From Adhaeribacter radiodurans (lineage in GTDB: Bacteria; Bacteroidota; Bacteroidia; Cytophagales; Hymenobacteraceae): 64,000 nt of DNA. This document shows positions 31,865 through 40,883 of this stretch, piece by piece. The notes under the pieces are model-generated. The model worked only from the letters and a program-made list of their open reading frames with translations, was not told the origin of the DNA and did no database searches. Location: NCBI RefSeq assembly GCF_014075995.1, contig NZ_CP055153.1:1860001-1924000 (forward strand). The letters are read 5' to 3'. Made by a program: the position numbers and the translations under genes. Numbering within the stretch: position 1 is the first letter of the stretch; every line of letters begins with the position of its first letter.

Positions 31865-34804
31865 ATGAATACAGAAAAATTACAGCAACTTGCCCAACAG
31901 CTAACCGGCGAACTTCATTTTGATTCTACCATGCGTACCTTGTACGCTACTGATGCCTCGGCGTACCGCGAAATGCCCTTAGCAGTTGCCTTTCCGGCTG
32001 ATAAAAAAGATATAAAAACCTTAATTCAGTTTGCCCGCCGCGAAGGCACTTCCCTCATTCCGCGTACGGCTGGCACCTCATTGGCTGGTCAGGTGGTAGG
32101 TAGCGGCATTGTGGTAGATGTTTCGCGTACGTTTACTCAAATTTTAGAAATAAACCCAGAGGAGCGTTGGGTTCGGGTTCAACCTGGTGTTATCCGGGAT
32201 GAGCTGAATTTATTTTTAAAACCCTACGGCTTGTATTTTGGGCCGGAAACCTCTACCGCTAACCGGGCCATGATTGGGGGGATGGTAGGCAATAATTCCT
32301 GTGGTTCTAACTCCGTGGTATACCGGAGTACCCGCGAACATTTACTATCAGTGAATGCAATATTAAGCGATGGTACCGAAACGGAATTTACTCGTTTAAC
32401 CCCGGAAGAATTTGAAGCAAAATGTTTAGGTGAAACTTCCGTTAGCCCTTTGGAAACCCGAATTTACCAGGCAACTAAGGCCATGCTTTCCCACCCGGAT
32501 ACGCAGGAGGAAGTCCGGCGCGAGTTTCCAAAGCCTACCGTGGAGCGCCGCAATACGGGTTATGCTATAGATTTATTACTCGACACCGAGCCATTTACTC
32601 CGGGTACCGATGCTTTTAACTTTTGTAAATTAATAGCCGGTTCGGAAGGTACTCTGGCTTTTTTAACCGAAATAAAGTTAAACGTAGTACCTTTGCCGCC
32701 CCGCGAAATTGGTTTGCTTTGCGTGCATTGCAATAGCGTGGATGAATCTTTGCGAGCAAATCTTTTAGCTTTAAAATACCAACCCAGTGCTAGCGAACTA
32801 ATGGATCATTACGTGCTGGAATGTACTAAAGCCAACATTGAGCAAAGTCAAAACCGATTTTTCGTGCAAGGCGACCCCGGAGCTATTTTAGTGGTGGAGC
32901 TGGCTAAAAATTCTATCGCAGAAGTAGAAGAAGTTGCCGCCACTTTAACCGCCGATTTAAAAGCTCAAGGTTTAGGTTATCATTACCCTTTAGTAACGGG
33001 GCCTAATACCAAGAAGGTGTGGACCCTACGCAAGGCTGGTTTAGGTTTACTGTCTAACATTCCCGGCGATGCCAAGCCAGTGGCCGTAATTGAAGACACC
33101 GCCGTGGACGTAAATGATTTACCCGATTTTATTGCCGATTTTAATCAAATTCTAAAGGAACACGATTTATACTGCGTGCATTACGCCCACGCTGGTTCCG
33201 GCGAATTGCATTTGCGGCCAATTATTAATCTAAAAACAGCTGCCGGTAATAAGCTTTTCCGAATAATTGCCGAAGAAATTGCCCGTTTAGTAAAAAAATA
33301 CCGCGGTTCACTTAGCGGTGAACACGGCGACGGGCGTTTACGGGGTGAATTTATTAAATGGATGGTAGGAGATAAAAACTACCAACTACTGGAGGAAGTG
33401 AAGCGTACCTGGGACCCGGACAATATATTTAACCCGGGTAAAATAGTAAATACTCCCGCCATGGATACTTTCCTGCGGTACGAACCCGGGCAAGAAAATC
33501 CGGTTATTGATACGGTATTTAAATTTAAAGATTCTCAAGGAATTTTAAGGGCCGCTGAACTTTGTAATGGTTCCGGCGATTGTCGTAAAACGCATTTAAC
33601 GGGGGGTACCATGTGTCCCAGTTATATGGTTACCCGCAACGAAAAAGATACGACCAGAGGTAGAGCCAATATGTTACGCGAGTTCCTGACCCGTTCGGAA
33701 AAAGCCAACCGGTTCGACCATCACGAAATTAAAGAAGCGATGGAGCTATGTATTTCCTGCAAAGGATGTAAATCAGAGTGTCCATCCAACGTAGATGTTG
33801 CCAAGCTGAAAGCAGAATTTCTGCAGCATTACTACGATGCCAACGGCATTCCCCTGCGCACCCGTTTGGTCGGTAATTTTACTAATTTAAACAATCTGGC
33901 TTCGGTAGCTCCGGGTATCTATAATTTTGTATTCACGAATAAATTAACTTCACAACTAGCCAAAAAAGTAGTAGGGTTTGCTCCTGCCCGGCCATTGCCT
34001 TTACTGCACAAAACAACCTTGCGGCAGTGGTTCAAAAAGCATCAGCGGCAAAATAAAGAAACAACATCCTTTAAAGGTAAGATTAATTTATTCTGCGACG
34101 AGTTTACTAACTTCAACGATGCTGAAATTGGCATGAAGGCCGTGCAACTGTTAGAGCGTTTGGGTTACGAGGTACATATTCCGGAGCACGAAGAAAGTGG
34201 CCGTACGTATTTATCGAAAGGTTTAGTACGCGATGCGAAAAAGCTTGCTATTAAAAACGTGACTCGGTTGAGTAAAGTAGTTTCTACAGATGCTCCGTTG
34301 GTAGGTATTGAGCCGTCGGCTATTTTAACGTTCCGGGACGAGTACCTGGATTTAGTAGATGATAATTTATACGCAGAGGCGCAGAAATTAGCTCAAAACA
34401 GCTTTTTAATTGATGAATTTTTAGCCGCGGAAATTGGAAAAGGGAACATTACCAAAGAGCAATTTACCCAGGAAAAGCGGTTAATTAAGTTACATGGGCA
34501 CTGCCACCAGAAAGCCCTTTCTTCGGTAGCATTTACTCAAAAAATGTTATCCCTGCCCGAAAATTATATCGTGGAGGTTATTCCTTCGGGTTGCTGTGGT
34601 ATGGCTGGTTCCTTTGGTTACGAAACTGAACATTACGAAGTATCCATGAAAATCGGAGAGTTGGTTTTATTCCCAACCGTTCGGAAACAGCCGGAAGAAG
34701 TTATAATTGCGGCACCTGGTACCAGTTGTCGTCACCAGATAAAAGATGGTACTGGTCGAAAAGCTTTGCATACCCTGGAAGTATTGTTTGAAGCTTTAGT
34801 TTAA
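31865..34804 (+). CDS. FAD-linked oxidase fused to Fe-S/CCG domain (D-lactate/2-hydroxyacid dehydrogenase type)
   Basis: 979 residues. The N-terminal PCMH FAD-binding domain has IPRTAGTSLAGQVVGSGIVV and NRAMIGGMVGNNSCGS. The FAD-oxidase C-domain includes HYAHAGSGELHLRP and SLSGEHGDGRLRGEF. A ferredoxin-like part has CNGSGDC and CISCKGCKSECPSNVD (one full CxxCxxCxxxCP). The C-terminal cysteine-rich part has HGHCHQKAL and SGCCGMAGSFGYE. This architecture is a respiratory D-lactate or D-2-hydroxyglutarate-type dehydrogenase feeding quinone; the exact hydroxy acid is not evident. An in-frame GTG at 31844 is less likely than the ATG at 31865 (MNTEKLQQLA). Confidence 0.88.
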   Translation: MNTEKLQQLAQQLTGELHFDSTMRTLYATDASAYREMPLAVAFPADKKDIKTLIQFARREGTSLIPRTAGTSLAGQVVGSGIVVDVSRTFTQILEINPEERWVRVQPGVIRDELNLFLKPYGLYFGPETSTANRAMIGGMVGNNSCGSNSVVYRSTREHLLSVNAILSDGTETEFTRLTPEEFEAKCLGETSVSPLETRIYQATKAMLSHPDTQEEVRREFPKPTVERRNTGYAIDLLLDTEPFTPGTDAFNFCKLIAGSEGTLAFLTEIKLNVVPLPPREIGLLCVHCNSVDESLRANLLALKYQPSASELMDHYVLECTKANIEQSQNRFFVQGDPGAILVVELAKNSIAEVEEVAATLTADLKAQGLGYHYPLVTGPNTKKVWTLRKAGLGLLSNIPGDAKPVAVIEDTAVDVNDLPDFIADFNQILKEHDLYCVHYAHAGSGELHLRPIINLKTAAGNKLFRIIAEEIARLVKKYRGSLSGEHGDGRLRGEFIKWMVGDKNYQLLEEVKRTWDPDNIFNPGKIVNTPAMDTFLRYEPGQENPVIDTVFKFKDSQGILRAAELCNGSGDCRKTHLTGGTMCPSYMVTRNEKDTTRGRANMLREFLTRSEKANRFDHHEIKEAMELCISCKGCKSECPSNVDVAKLKAEFLQHYYDANGIPLRTRLVGNFTNLNNLASVAPGIYNFVFTNKLTSQLAKKVVGFAPARPLPLLHKTTLRQWFKKHQRQNKETTSFKGKINLFCDEFTNFNDAEIGMKAVQLLERLGYEVHIPEHEESGRTYLSKGLVRDAKKLAIKNVTRLSKVVSTDAPLVGIEPSAILTFRDEYLDLVDDNLYAEAQKLAQNSFLIDEFLAAEIGKGNITKEQFTQEKRLIKLHGHCHQKALSSVAFTQKMLSLPENYIVEVIPSGCCGMAGSFGYETEHYEVSMKIGELVLFPTVRKQPEEVIIAAPGTSCRHQIKDGTGRKALHTLEVLFEALV

Positions 34805-34823
34805 ATAATATCTCTAAAATAAT

Positions 34824-34860
34824 ACAAGCCCGCTTGATACCAGGTGCCAGGCGGGCTTGT
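34824..34860. terminator. Hairpin after the FAD/Fe-S oxidase gene
   Basis: ACAAGCCCGC (34824-34833) pairs with GCGGGCTTGT (34851-34860) around a 17-base loop. T-tracts on either side are short (AGTTTAT on +, ATTATTTT on -), so it is a probable bidirectional terminator for convergent genes. Confidence 0.6.
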
Positions 34861-34871
34861 AGTTTATAATC

Positions 34872-34906
34872 GAATACCTAAAACTTAAAACCGAATACTT
34901 AAAGCT
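34872..34906. repeat. Five-heptad repeat at the 3' end of a hypothetical gene
   Basis: GAATACC, TAAAACT, TAAAACC, GAATACT, TAAAGCT in phase. The block ends one base from the stop codon (34908-34910) of the minus-strand gene. Its sequence differs from the other heptad blocks but the organisation is the same. Confidence 0.55.
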
Positions 34907-34907
34907 T

Positions 34908-36014
34908 TTACTGATATTGAATATAATATGGTTTCGGGCTTAAGGTTAGGATTTCTTTAGGATTCATTAAGCGCCAGCCTTTCCTTTTAATATCGTTTTT
35001 ATAGAAAATCTTTAAGCCAGTATATTGCACCGGTTCACCTTTTATGTATTTCTGGTAACTCCAACGTTTAATGGCAGGACTTCCCCAACCATCCATGTGC
35101 ATTACAATCTGGCAATAAGGGTTTAGTTTGATTTTTTTATAATTAGTAATCATAGCCTGGGTAAACCGGTGTACAATTAATAGCTTGGGTGGAATTTGAT
35201 GTTGCTGGGCAAGATCGGCCAAGTATTGAGTAGCATAATTTATGTCTTCAGCATCAAAAGAGCCTATGTGCCGGCCAGGAATACGATTCTGCTTTAAAGC
35301 AAATTCTGCGTCAATGCCCAGGTGCACATTGGGTAATTTTAAATAAGTTTCCAAAACCGGTAATTCTTCCTGCAGCGTACTTTGGCCGGCCTGAATATCT
35401 AAAAAAACTAAAGCATTACGTTTCTGAGCCAGTGCCAAAACTGTATCAATTACAGAATTGGCCATGCGCAACCGATATTTACCACTATTACCTGGTTCGT
35501 TCTGCGCCGTAACGGCAATTACATGTAAAGCTGGTTGTACGGGAGTTTTCGGATCGGCCTTTTCCCAATTTGCTACTTCCTTATCTAATTTAGCCAGCAT
35601 TTCGTTCGAGGGGAGTTCGCCTAAAATCCCCATCCGCTTAGATAAAGGATTACCGTAAAAAGCAATGATTCGTTTCCGGGGTAAAATGGAACCCATCAGG
35701 GTATCCGGGCCAACCACCGCTGAAGGGGAGGAGGTGATTTTACCTTTAAGTTTGGCATCAGTACCTAACCTGGTGTTGTTTAAACTATCAGCAATATTTC
35801 CTCGGTTAATCGAATCCTCAGCTGATTTCTTTATTAAATAATTGGTGTTGCTAGAGGCTGAATTTACTAAAGTGTCAGGATAGACTAAGTTCTGATTTTT
35901 TTTTGGAATTTTACTTTTAACCTTGTCTTCTGTTACAGGAGAAATAGCGGATATCACAAAGTAAATTAAGGTTGAAACAAGAGGGCAGTAAAGAAAAAAG
36001 AACTTCCAATTCAC
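34908..36014 (-). CDS. Secreted protein of an unnamed conserved family
   Basis: 368 residues. An N-terminal hydrophobic segment (FFFLYCPLVSTLIYFVISAI) is a signal anchor. A Ser/Asn-rich linker runs to about residue 110. The conserved C-terminal domain starts at RIIAFYGNPLSKRMGILGEL and contains LVFLDIQAGQSTLQEELPVL, NVHLGIDAEFAL and PPKLLIVHRFTQAMITNYKK. From memory this resembles lipoproteins in actinobacteria with strands ending in Asp, Gln and His, of TIM-barrel character. Function unknown; polysaccharide-related activity would be a guess. The gene diverges from smpB across 607 bp. Confidence 0.65.
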   Translation of the reverse strand: MNWKFFFLYCPLVSTLIYFVISAISPVTEDKVKSKIPKKNQNLVYPDTLVNSASSNTNYLIKKSAEDSINRGNIADSLNNTRLGTDAKLKGKITSSPSAVVGPDTLMGSILPRKRIIAFYGNPLSKRMGILGELPSNEMLAKLDKEVANWEKADPKTPVQPALHVIAVTAQNEPGNSGKYRLRMANSVIDTVLALAQKRNALVFLDIQAGQSTLQEELPVLETYLKLPNVHLGIDAEFALKQNRIPGRHIGSFDAEDINYATQYLADLAQQHQIPPKLLIVHRFTQAMITNYKKIKLNPYCQIVMHMDGWGSPAIKRWSYQKYIKGEPVQYTGLKIFYKNDIKRKGWRLMNPKEILTLSPKPYYIQYQ

Positions 36015-36621
36015 AAGAAAATTATATAATTAAGTTTGTTGAAAGACAATATCGGACAAATTACTCAATGTTTAGTAAGTCAAAGTAAAATTGTTCTCTA
36101 AATATTCTAGCAACTGAATAGTAAAGAATATATTATTTATATAAAGTTTAGGCCTCCCTACAAAGCATGATTTTGTTAGACTTTAATTGTAAATTACTCC
36201 AGAAGGATGCATATCTAAAAAAGGAATTTTCTAATTGAAAAATACTTTTAAAATATTGAATAGCTAAGTAGCTGAACAAAATTAATTTAGAATTCTCGGC
36301 TCAGAATTGCTGTTATTATCCATTAAGCAATTGCGTAAAAGTCTAGCCGTTAATAACTTGATATTGGTGTCTCTTTCCTTTGCTACTTAAAAAGCCTTTA
36401 TTTTCGTTAAACACTTCCTGTTTACTTTTAAAAATCGTAGATAGTAATGTTAGCTCCTTTTAAGAGTTAAAGTTACCCTCGGAATATGTTTGGCACTTAG
36501 TTGCAAATACTTCCGGAAAGTAAATAAGATTAATTATTTTGAATAAATGGCAGGAGAAACCAACTATAAAATTTTGAAAAAAGAAAAAATAGCTAAACTT
36601 TTGGCTATTACACGCGGATAA
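36015..36621. other. Gene-less 607 bp upstream of smpB
   Basis: AT-rich divergent region. The only structure I see is a degenerate five-heptad block at 36341-36375 that aligns unit by unit with the one at 42020-42054. No open frame, terminator or full TTTG-N19-TAnnTTTG promoter was found. Confidence 0.5.
36341..36375 (+). repeat. Degenerate five-heptad block (copy 1)
   Basis: GTCTAGC, CGTTAAT, AACTTGA, TATTGGT, GTCTCTT. It aligns in register with 42020-42054. The flanks also align for about 30 bp upstream (ATCCATTA then AAAAG before the first unit), implying common origin. Confidence 0.5.
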
Positions 36622-37089
36622 ATGGCGAAAGAAAAAGATCGAATCAAGAAAAACGTAAATATAGTTAATCGACGGGCTTCGTACGAGTATGAATTCCTGA
36701 GCAAATATATTGCGGGTATTATGTTATCCGGCACCGAAATTAAATCTATTCGGGAAGGCAACGTAAATCTGCAGGATGGATTCTGCACCTTTCTAGGAAA
36801 TGAATTGTGGCTGCACCAGGTTACCATTGCTAAATACACCGAGGGTACTTATAATAACCACGAGCCAACCCGTGCGCGTAAGTTGCTGTTAAATAAAAAA
36901 GAATTAAATCAATTAAGTAAAAAGTCCGAAGAGCAAGGTCTTACTATTATTCCTATTCGTTTCTTTATAAATGAACGCGGTTTCGCCAAAGTAGAAGTAG
37001 CCCTGGCCCGGGGTAAAAAACTGTTCGATAAACGCGAAGACATTAAAGAACGTGATGTAAAGCGGGAGTTACAACGCGAACGATTTTAA
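36622..37089 (+). CDS. smpB: SsrA-binding protein SmpB
   Basis: tmRNA partner for trans-translation, 155 residues. Conserved blocks: VNIVNRRASYEYEFLSKYIA, then GIMLSGTEIKSIREGNVNLQ, YTEGTYNNHEPTRARKLLLN, and ARGKKLFDKREDIKERDVKR in the basic C-terminal tail that mimics the tRNA anticodon arm. The tail ends LQRERF, the usual form. The ATG at 36622 follows a purine-poor leader, as is normal here. The tmRNA gene itself is not in the window. The stop is followed directly by the left arm of an inverted heptad repeat. Confidence 0.96.
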   Translation: MAKEKDRIKKNVNIVNRRASYEYEFLSKYIAGIMLSGTEIKSIREGNVNLQDGFCTFLGNELWLHQVTIAKYTEGTYNNHEPTRARKLLLNKKELNQLSKKSEEQGLTIIPIRFFINERGFAKVEVALARGKKLFDKREDIKERDVKRELQRERF

Positions 37090-37090
37090 A

Positions 37091-37214
37091 TTAGACACTA
37101 GCCGTTAGATGCTAAAATTTATATTTAATATGATTAATTTTGATGGCAGGCTCTGATTAACACTGCCTGGTTATTCAAAGTCTAACGTCTAGTATCGAAC
37201 ATCTAACATCTAAA
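37091..37214. repeat. Inverted heptad repeat arms filling the smpB-NlpC junction
   Basis: The left arm (37091-37117) begins TTAGACA, CTAGCCG, TTAGATG one base after the smpB stop. The right arm (37180-37214) is GTCTAAC, GTCTAGT, ATCGAAC, ATCTAAC, ATCTAAA and ends 2 bp before the GTG start codon. Read on opposite strands the arms are the same repeat. The 60 bp centre holds a small GGCAG/CTGCC hairpin. Confidence 0.7.
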
Positions 37215-37216
37215 TA

Positions 37217-38002
37217 GTGGATTACGGAATTTGTATTTTAAGTTTAGTACCTGTACGGGCCGAACCTTCTGATAAAAGTGAATTAGTAACGCAACTGCTA
37301 TACGGAGAGTGCTATCAAATTATTGGTTCACAGGGAAACTGGCACCAAATTCAAATTGCGGCCGATAACTACCAGGGTTGGATTGATTTTAAACAGCATT
37401 GCTCGGTAACTTCCAATTATTTCGAGGAATGGAAAGCAGCGCAACATTCCCGGGCAGTAGATTTAGTGCAAACCATCAGCAGTCCCGAGATCCGCATTCC
37501 CATAATGATGGGGAGTGTTCTTCCTTTCTTTGATGGCATTAACGTTCGAATAAACAATCAAAAATATGTTTACAGTGGGCGGGCTACTAATAATACTTTG
37601 CCTTTTAAAATAAATTTCTTTACCAAAATGGCCAGAAGCTATTTGAAAACACCCTATTTGTGGGGAGGTAAATCCATTTTTGGTATTGATTGCTCGGGTT
37701 TGGTGCAGCAAGTGTATGGTATCTGCGGTTACACGTTTCCGAGAGATGCCTGGCAGCAAGTTTCGGTGGGCGAAGAAGTACATTTTGCGAATCAAACCCA
37801 ACCCGGCGACCTGGCTTTTTTTGATAATGACGAAGGACGAATTATTCACGTGGGTATTATGCTGGAAAATCAGCAAATAATTCATGCGCACGGAGAAGTA
37901 AGAATAGACGTTTTAGATCATTATGGCATTTTTAACCACCAGCGAAAACGTTATACCCACCGCTTGCGCATCATAAAAAGAATTTTACCTGGGGCAAAAT
38001 AA
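37217..38002 (+). CDS. NlpC/P60 peptidase with SH3-type domains
   Basis: 261 residues, no signal peptide visible. The N-terminal half (about 1-120) is SH3-like: LVPVRAEPSDKSELVTQLLY and WHQIQIAADNYQGWIDF. The catalytic domain (about 135-260) has Cys159 in GIDCSGLVQQVYG, His211 in HVGIML and His223 in IIHAHGEVRID. This is the gamma-D-Glu-diaminopimelate endopeptidase type (YkfC-like), acting on cell-wall peptides, probably in recycling. The start is a GTG at 37217. No in-frame ATG precedes the SH3 motif, and an in-frame TAA lies two codons upstream. The start codon directly follows a heptad repeat arm. Confidence 0.9.
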   Translation: MDYGICILSLVPVRAEPSDKSELVTQLLYGECYQIIGSQGNWHQIQIAADNYQGWIDFKQHCSVTSNYFEEWKAAQHSRAVDLVQTISSPEIRIPIMMGSVLPFFDGINVRINNQKYVYSGRATNNTLPFKINFFTKMARSYLKTPYLWGGKSIFGIDCSGLVQQVYGICGYTFPRDAWQQVSVGEEVHFANQTQPGDLAFFDNDEGRIIHVGIMLENQQIIHAHGEVRIDVLDHYGIFNHQRKRYTHRLRIIKRILPGAK

Positions 38003-38091
38003 AACCTTCGGCTTTTTTGTTCTTAAATGTAGAACCTGCTATTGCTTAACTAATTAAAATTACGTAGGTTAGGTTAGCTTCTTACACGTTT

Positions 38092-38592
38092 ATGGATCAG
38101 AAAGTACTCATTCTTAATCAAGATTATTCCGCTATTTCTCTTTGCAGTATTCATAAAGCTTTTATTCTACTATTCCTCGATAAAGCTGAATTAATAGAAA
38201 AAAGGACGGGCGCTTTACGTTCAATTAGTAAATCGTTTCCGATTCCATCTATTATTCGGTTACAACGATACGTAAATGTGCCTTATAAAGGCATTGCGCT
38301 TAGCCGCCAGAATATTATGCGCCGCGATCAGTTTCGCTGCTTGTACTGTGACTCTACCAAAAATTTAACCATCGACCATATTATTCCGCGGTCCAGAGGC
38401 GGAGAATCTAACTGGACCAACTTAGGCACCGCTTGTATGCGGTGTAATACCCGTAAAGGCGACCGTACCCCCGAAGAGGCGAACATGCAATTAAGGCATA
38501 AACCCAAAAGGCCAAGTTTAACTTCTTTTTTGGTTTTACATTCAGATACTATTGATAATAGCTGGCATACTTATTTGCGCACGAAAAATTAA
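38092..38592 (+). CDS. HNH endonuclease
   Basis: 166 residues. The HNH signature is complete: CLYCDS, then LTIDHIIPRSRGG with catalytic His, ESNWTNLGTACMRCNTRKGD with Asn and the second CxxC, followed by RTPEEA. The N-terminal part (VLILNQDYSAISLCSIHKAF) is the fold typical of a widespread stand-alone HNH family in Bacteroidota, probably chromosomal and not part of a restriction or defence locus. No methyltransferase or toxin neighbours are present. The biological substrate is unknown. Confidence 0.88.
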   Translation: MDQKVLILNQDYSAISLCSIHKAFILLFLDKAELIEKRTGALRSISKSFPIPSIIRLQRYVNVPYKGIALSRQNIMRRDQFRCLYCDSTKNLTIDHIIPRSRGGESNWTNLGTACMRCNTRKGDRTPEEANMQLRHKPKRPSLTSFLVLHSDTIDNSWHTYLRTKN

Positions 38593-38930
38593 TAACTTCT
38601 GCTTTTTAATTCACTAAGGCCACTATTACTTTGTTTGCTATAAAAAGAAATGGTTACTATTTAAAAGAACCGGCCAAACTCTTCTAACCAAGGTTTGCCT
38701 TTTAAATTGATTGCATCGAATAAATTATCCTTTAAACTACATGTAACTAATATGTCTGATTTAGGGTGATAAGTTACTCTTCTCCTTCAAACTAGATTTT
38801 TATTTCTGCTAAAAATTTACTAATTTTGCCGTTCCGTTCAAAATGAATGGTTCCGGCTCCTCCGGAAATTTTATAATTAAATTACCGGTAGAAAGCTCGG
38901 CTGCCGGTTAGTATGAAAGAGCTGCTTTTT
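38593..38930. other. Leader and promoter region of rpsA
   Basis: About 340 bp between the HNH gene and rpsA. It has a -7 box TAATTTTG at 38821-38828 and, downstream of it, two small hairpins: TTCCGG/CCGGAA (38851-38867, five-base loop) and an ACCGG/CCGGT pair (about 38883-38909). The upstream 220 bp show nothing I can interpret. Confidence 0.5.
38821..38828 (+). promoter_or_regulatory. Candidate -7 box for rpsA
   Basis: TAATTTTG matches TAnnTTTG. At the 19 bp spacing upstream stands TTTT rather than TTTG. The transcript would carry an untranslated leader of roughly 75-95 bases that includes two hairpins. Confidence 0.5.
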
Positions 38931-40832
38931 ATGAGTGCAAATGATGATTTTGACTGGGACATGTTTGATTCCCAGAAGTTTGGTGGATCTTATTCTAAAG
39001 ATCAAAGAGCCGAACTGGAAAAAATGTATGCCGACACCCTGAATACCGTTCAGGAAGAAGAGGTAATTAAAGGTACCATAGTGGGTATCACCGATCGGGA
39101 TGTTATTCTGAACATCGGCTTTAAATCAGATGGGTTAGTTCCTCTTTCTGAATTCCGCGACCAACCTGATATTAAAATTGGGGACGAAGTAGAAGTATTT
39201 ATCGAAGATCAGGAAGATCCAAACGGTCAATTAATTTTATCCCGTAAAAAAGCGAAAATTGTAAAAGCTTGGGATAATATTCACAAAGCTTTAGAAAACG
39301 ATACTGTACTGGAAGGTTTAGTAAAACGCCGTACCAAAGGTGGTTTAATTATGGACCTTTACGGTGTAGAAGCTTTCTTACCAGGTTCTCAAATTGATGT
39401 GAAGCCAATCCGCGATTTTGATGTTTTCGTGGGTAAGAAAATGGAAGTGAAAGTTGTTAAAATCAACTCTGCTTTTGATAACGTAGTTGTTTCGCATAAA
39501 GTCCTTATCGAAAAAGATCTGGAGCAACAACGTCAAGGTATCCTCAACAACCTGGAAAAAGGTCAGGTACTCGAAGGAGTTATCAAGAACATGACCAACT
39601 TTGGGGTGTTCATCGACTTAGGCGGTGTAGATGGTTTATTGCACATCACCGATATTTCATGGGGTCGTATCAACCATCCGCAGGAAGTCCTGGAGTTAGA
39701 CCAGAAAGTAAACGTTGTGGTTTTAGACTTCGACGAAGACAAAAAGCGGATTTCTTTGGGTATGAAACAATTAACTCCTCATCCGTGGGATGCTTTACCA
39801 GCTGACATTGAAGTTGGTTCCCGCGTTAAAGGTAAAATTGTTAACGTAGCCGATTACGGTGCTTTCTTAGAAATTCTGCCGGGTGTAGAAGGTTTGATTC
39901 ACGTTTCAGAAATGAGCTGGTCTCAGCACTTGCGCAATCCGCAAGATTTCATTAAACAAGGCGACGAAATTGAAGCAGTTGTTTTAACCTTAGATCGCGA
40001 TGAGCGCAAAATGTCTTTAGGCATTAAGCAATTAACCGAAGATCCTTGGACGAAGCAAGATGTATTAGAGAAATACGCCGTTGGTACCCGTCACACTGGT
40101 GTAGTTCGTAACCTGACTAACTTTGGCTTATTCATCGAATTAGAAGAAGGTGTGGATGGTTTAGTACACGTTTCGGATTTATCCTGGACCAAGAAAATTA
40201 AACATCCATCTGAGTTCGTGAAAGTAGGTGAAAACTTAGATGTAGTAGTTTTAGAATTAGATGTTCCAAACCGCCGTTTAGCTTTAGGTCATAAGCAACT
40301 GGAAGAAAACCCTTGGGATACTTTTGCAACCGTGTTCCATATAGGTTCTATTCACCGGGCTACTATCCTCGAAAAGAGCGATCGCGGTGCTGTTCTGGAG
40401 TTACCTTACGGAATTGAAGGATTTGCTTATCCTAAAAACCTGGTGAAGGAAGATGGTTCTGTTGCGGAAGCAGGCGAAATTTTAGACTTTAAAGTGGTTG
40501 AGTTCTCGAAAGAAGATCGTAAAATTACTTTATCGCACAGCAACGTTTTCCAAGATGCAAAAGAGGACGCTGCCAAAGCCGATAAGTTTAAGAAAAAGCC
40601 AACTCCGGCCACAGGTGTTACAGGTGGTCAGCAAGGTGTTAAACCTGCTGATATCAAGAAAAAAGAAGAAGTAAAATCTACTTTAGGTGATCTGGAAGCG
40701 CTTTCAGCATTAAGAGAGCAAATGCAGAACAACGAAAAAGAAGTAGGTACCCGCAAACTTCAGGCCGCTGCGGATGCCAGAGCCGCCGCTGATACTAAGT
40801 CGGATGAATCTGACGAAGCAGAAACGGAATAG
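38931..40832 (+). CDS. rpsA: 30S ribosomal protein S1
   Basis: 633 residues with six S1 (OB-fold) repeats. They start around VIKGTIVGITDRDVILNIGF, VLEGLVKRRTKGGLIMDLYG, VLEGVIKNMTNFGVFIDLGG, RVKGKIVNVADYGAFLEILP, RHTGVVRNLTNFGLFIELEE and the divergent IHRATILEKSDRGAVLELPY. A low-complexity Lys/Ala/Asp-rich tail follows. It binds mRNA at the 30S platform. I prefer the ATG at 38931 (MSANDDFDWD, with AAAGAG 8-10 bases upstream) over the in-frame ATG at 38913. Codon use is strongly optimised (GGT, GAA, TTA) as expected of a highly expressed gene. Confidence 0.95.
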   Translation: MSANDDFDWDMFDSQKFGGSYSKDQRAELEKMYADTLNTVQEEEVIKGTIVGITDRDVILNIGFKSDGLVPLSEFRDQPDIKIGDEVEVFIEDQEDPNGQLILSRKKAKIVKAWDNIHKALENDTVLEGLVKRRTKGGLIMDLYGVEAFLPGSQIDVKPIRDFDVFVGKKMEVKVVKINSAFDNVVVSHKVLIEKDLEQQRQGILNNLEKGQVLEGVIKNMTNFGVFIDLGGVDGLLHITDISWGRINHPQEVLELDQKVNVVVLDFDEDKKRISLGMKQLTPHPWDALPADIEVGSRVKGKIVNVADYGAFLEILPGVEGLIHVSEMSWSQHLRNPQDFIKQGDEIEAVVLTLDRDERKMSLGIKQLTEDPWTKQDVLEKYAVGTRHTGVVRNLTNFGLFIELEEGVDGLVHVSDLSWTKKIKHPSEFVKVGENLDVVVLELDVPNRRLALGHKQLEENPWDTFATVFHIGSIHRATILEKSDRGAVLELPYGIEGFAYPKNLVKEDGSVAEAGEILDFKVVEFSKEDRKITLSHSNVFQDAKEDAAKADKFKKKPTPATGVTGGQQGVKPADIKKKEEVKSTLGDLEALSALREQMQNNEKEVGTRKLQAAADARAAADTKSDESDEAETE

Positions 40833-40856
40833 TTTCGGTTTAAATTAAAATTAAAA

Positions 40857-40883
40857 ACGCCCTGTTTGCAGGGCGTTTTTTTT
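40857..40883 (+). terminator. rpsA terminator
   Basis: Stem ACGCCCTG/CAGGGCGT with TTTG loop, preceded by five A and followed by eight T. Confidence 0.93.

Noticed and set aside
38092-38592. HNH gene as part of a defence or restriction locus
   Set aside because: No methyltransferase, helicase or toxin neighbours; it is the widespread stand-alone HNH type.
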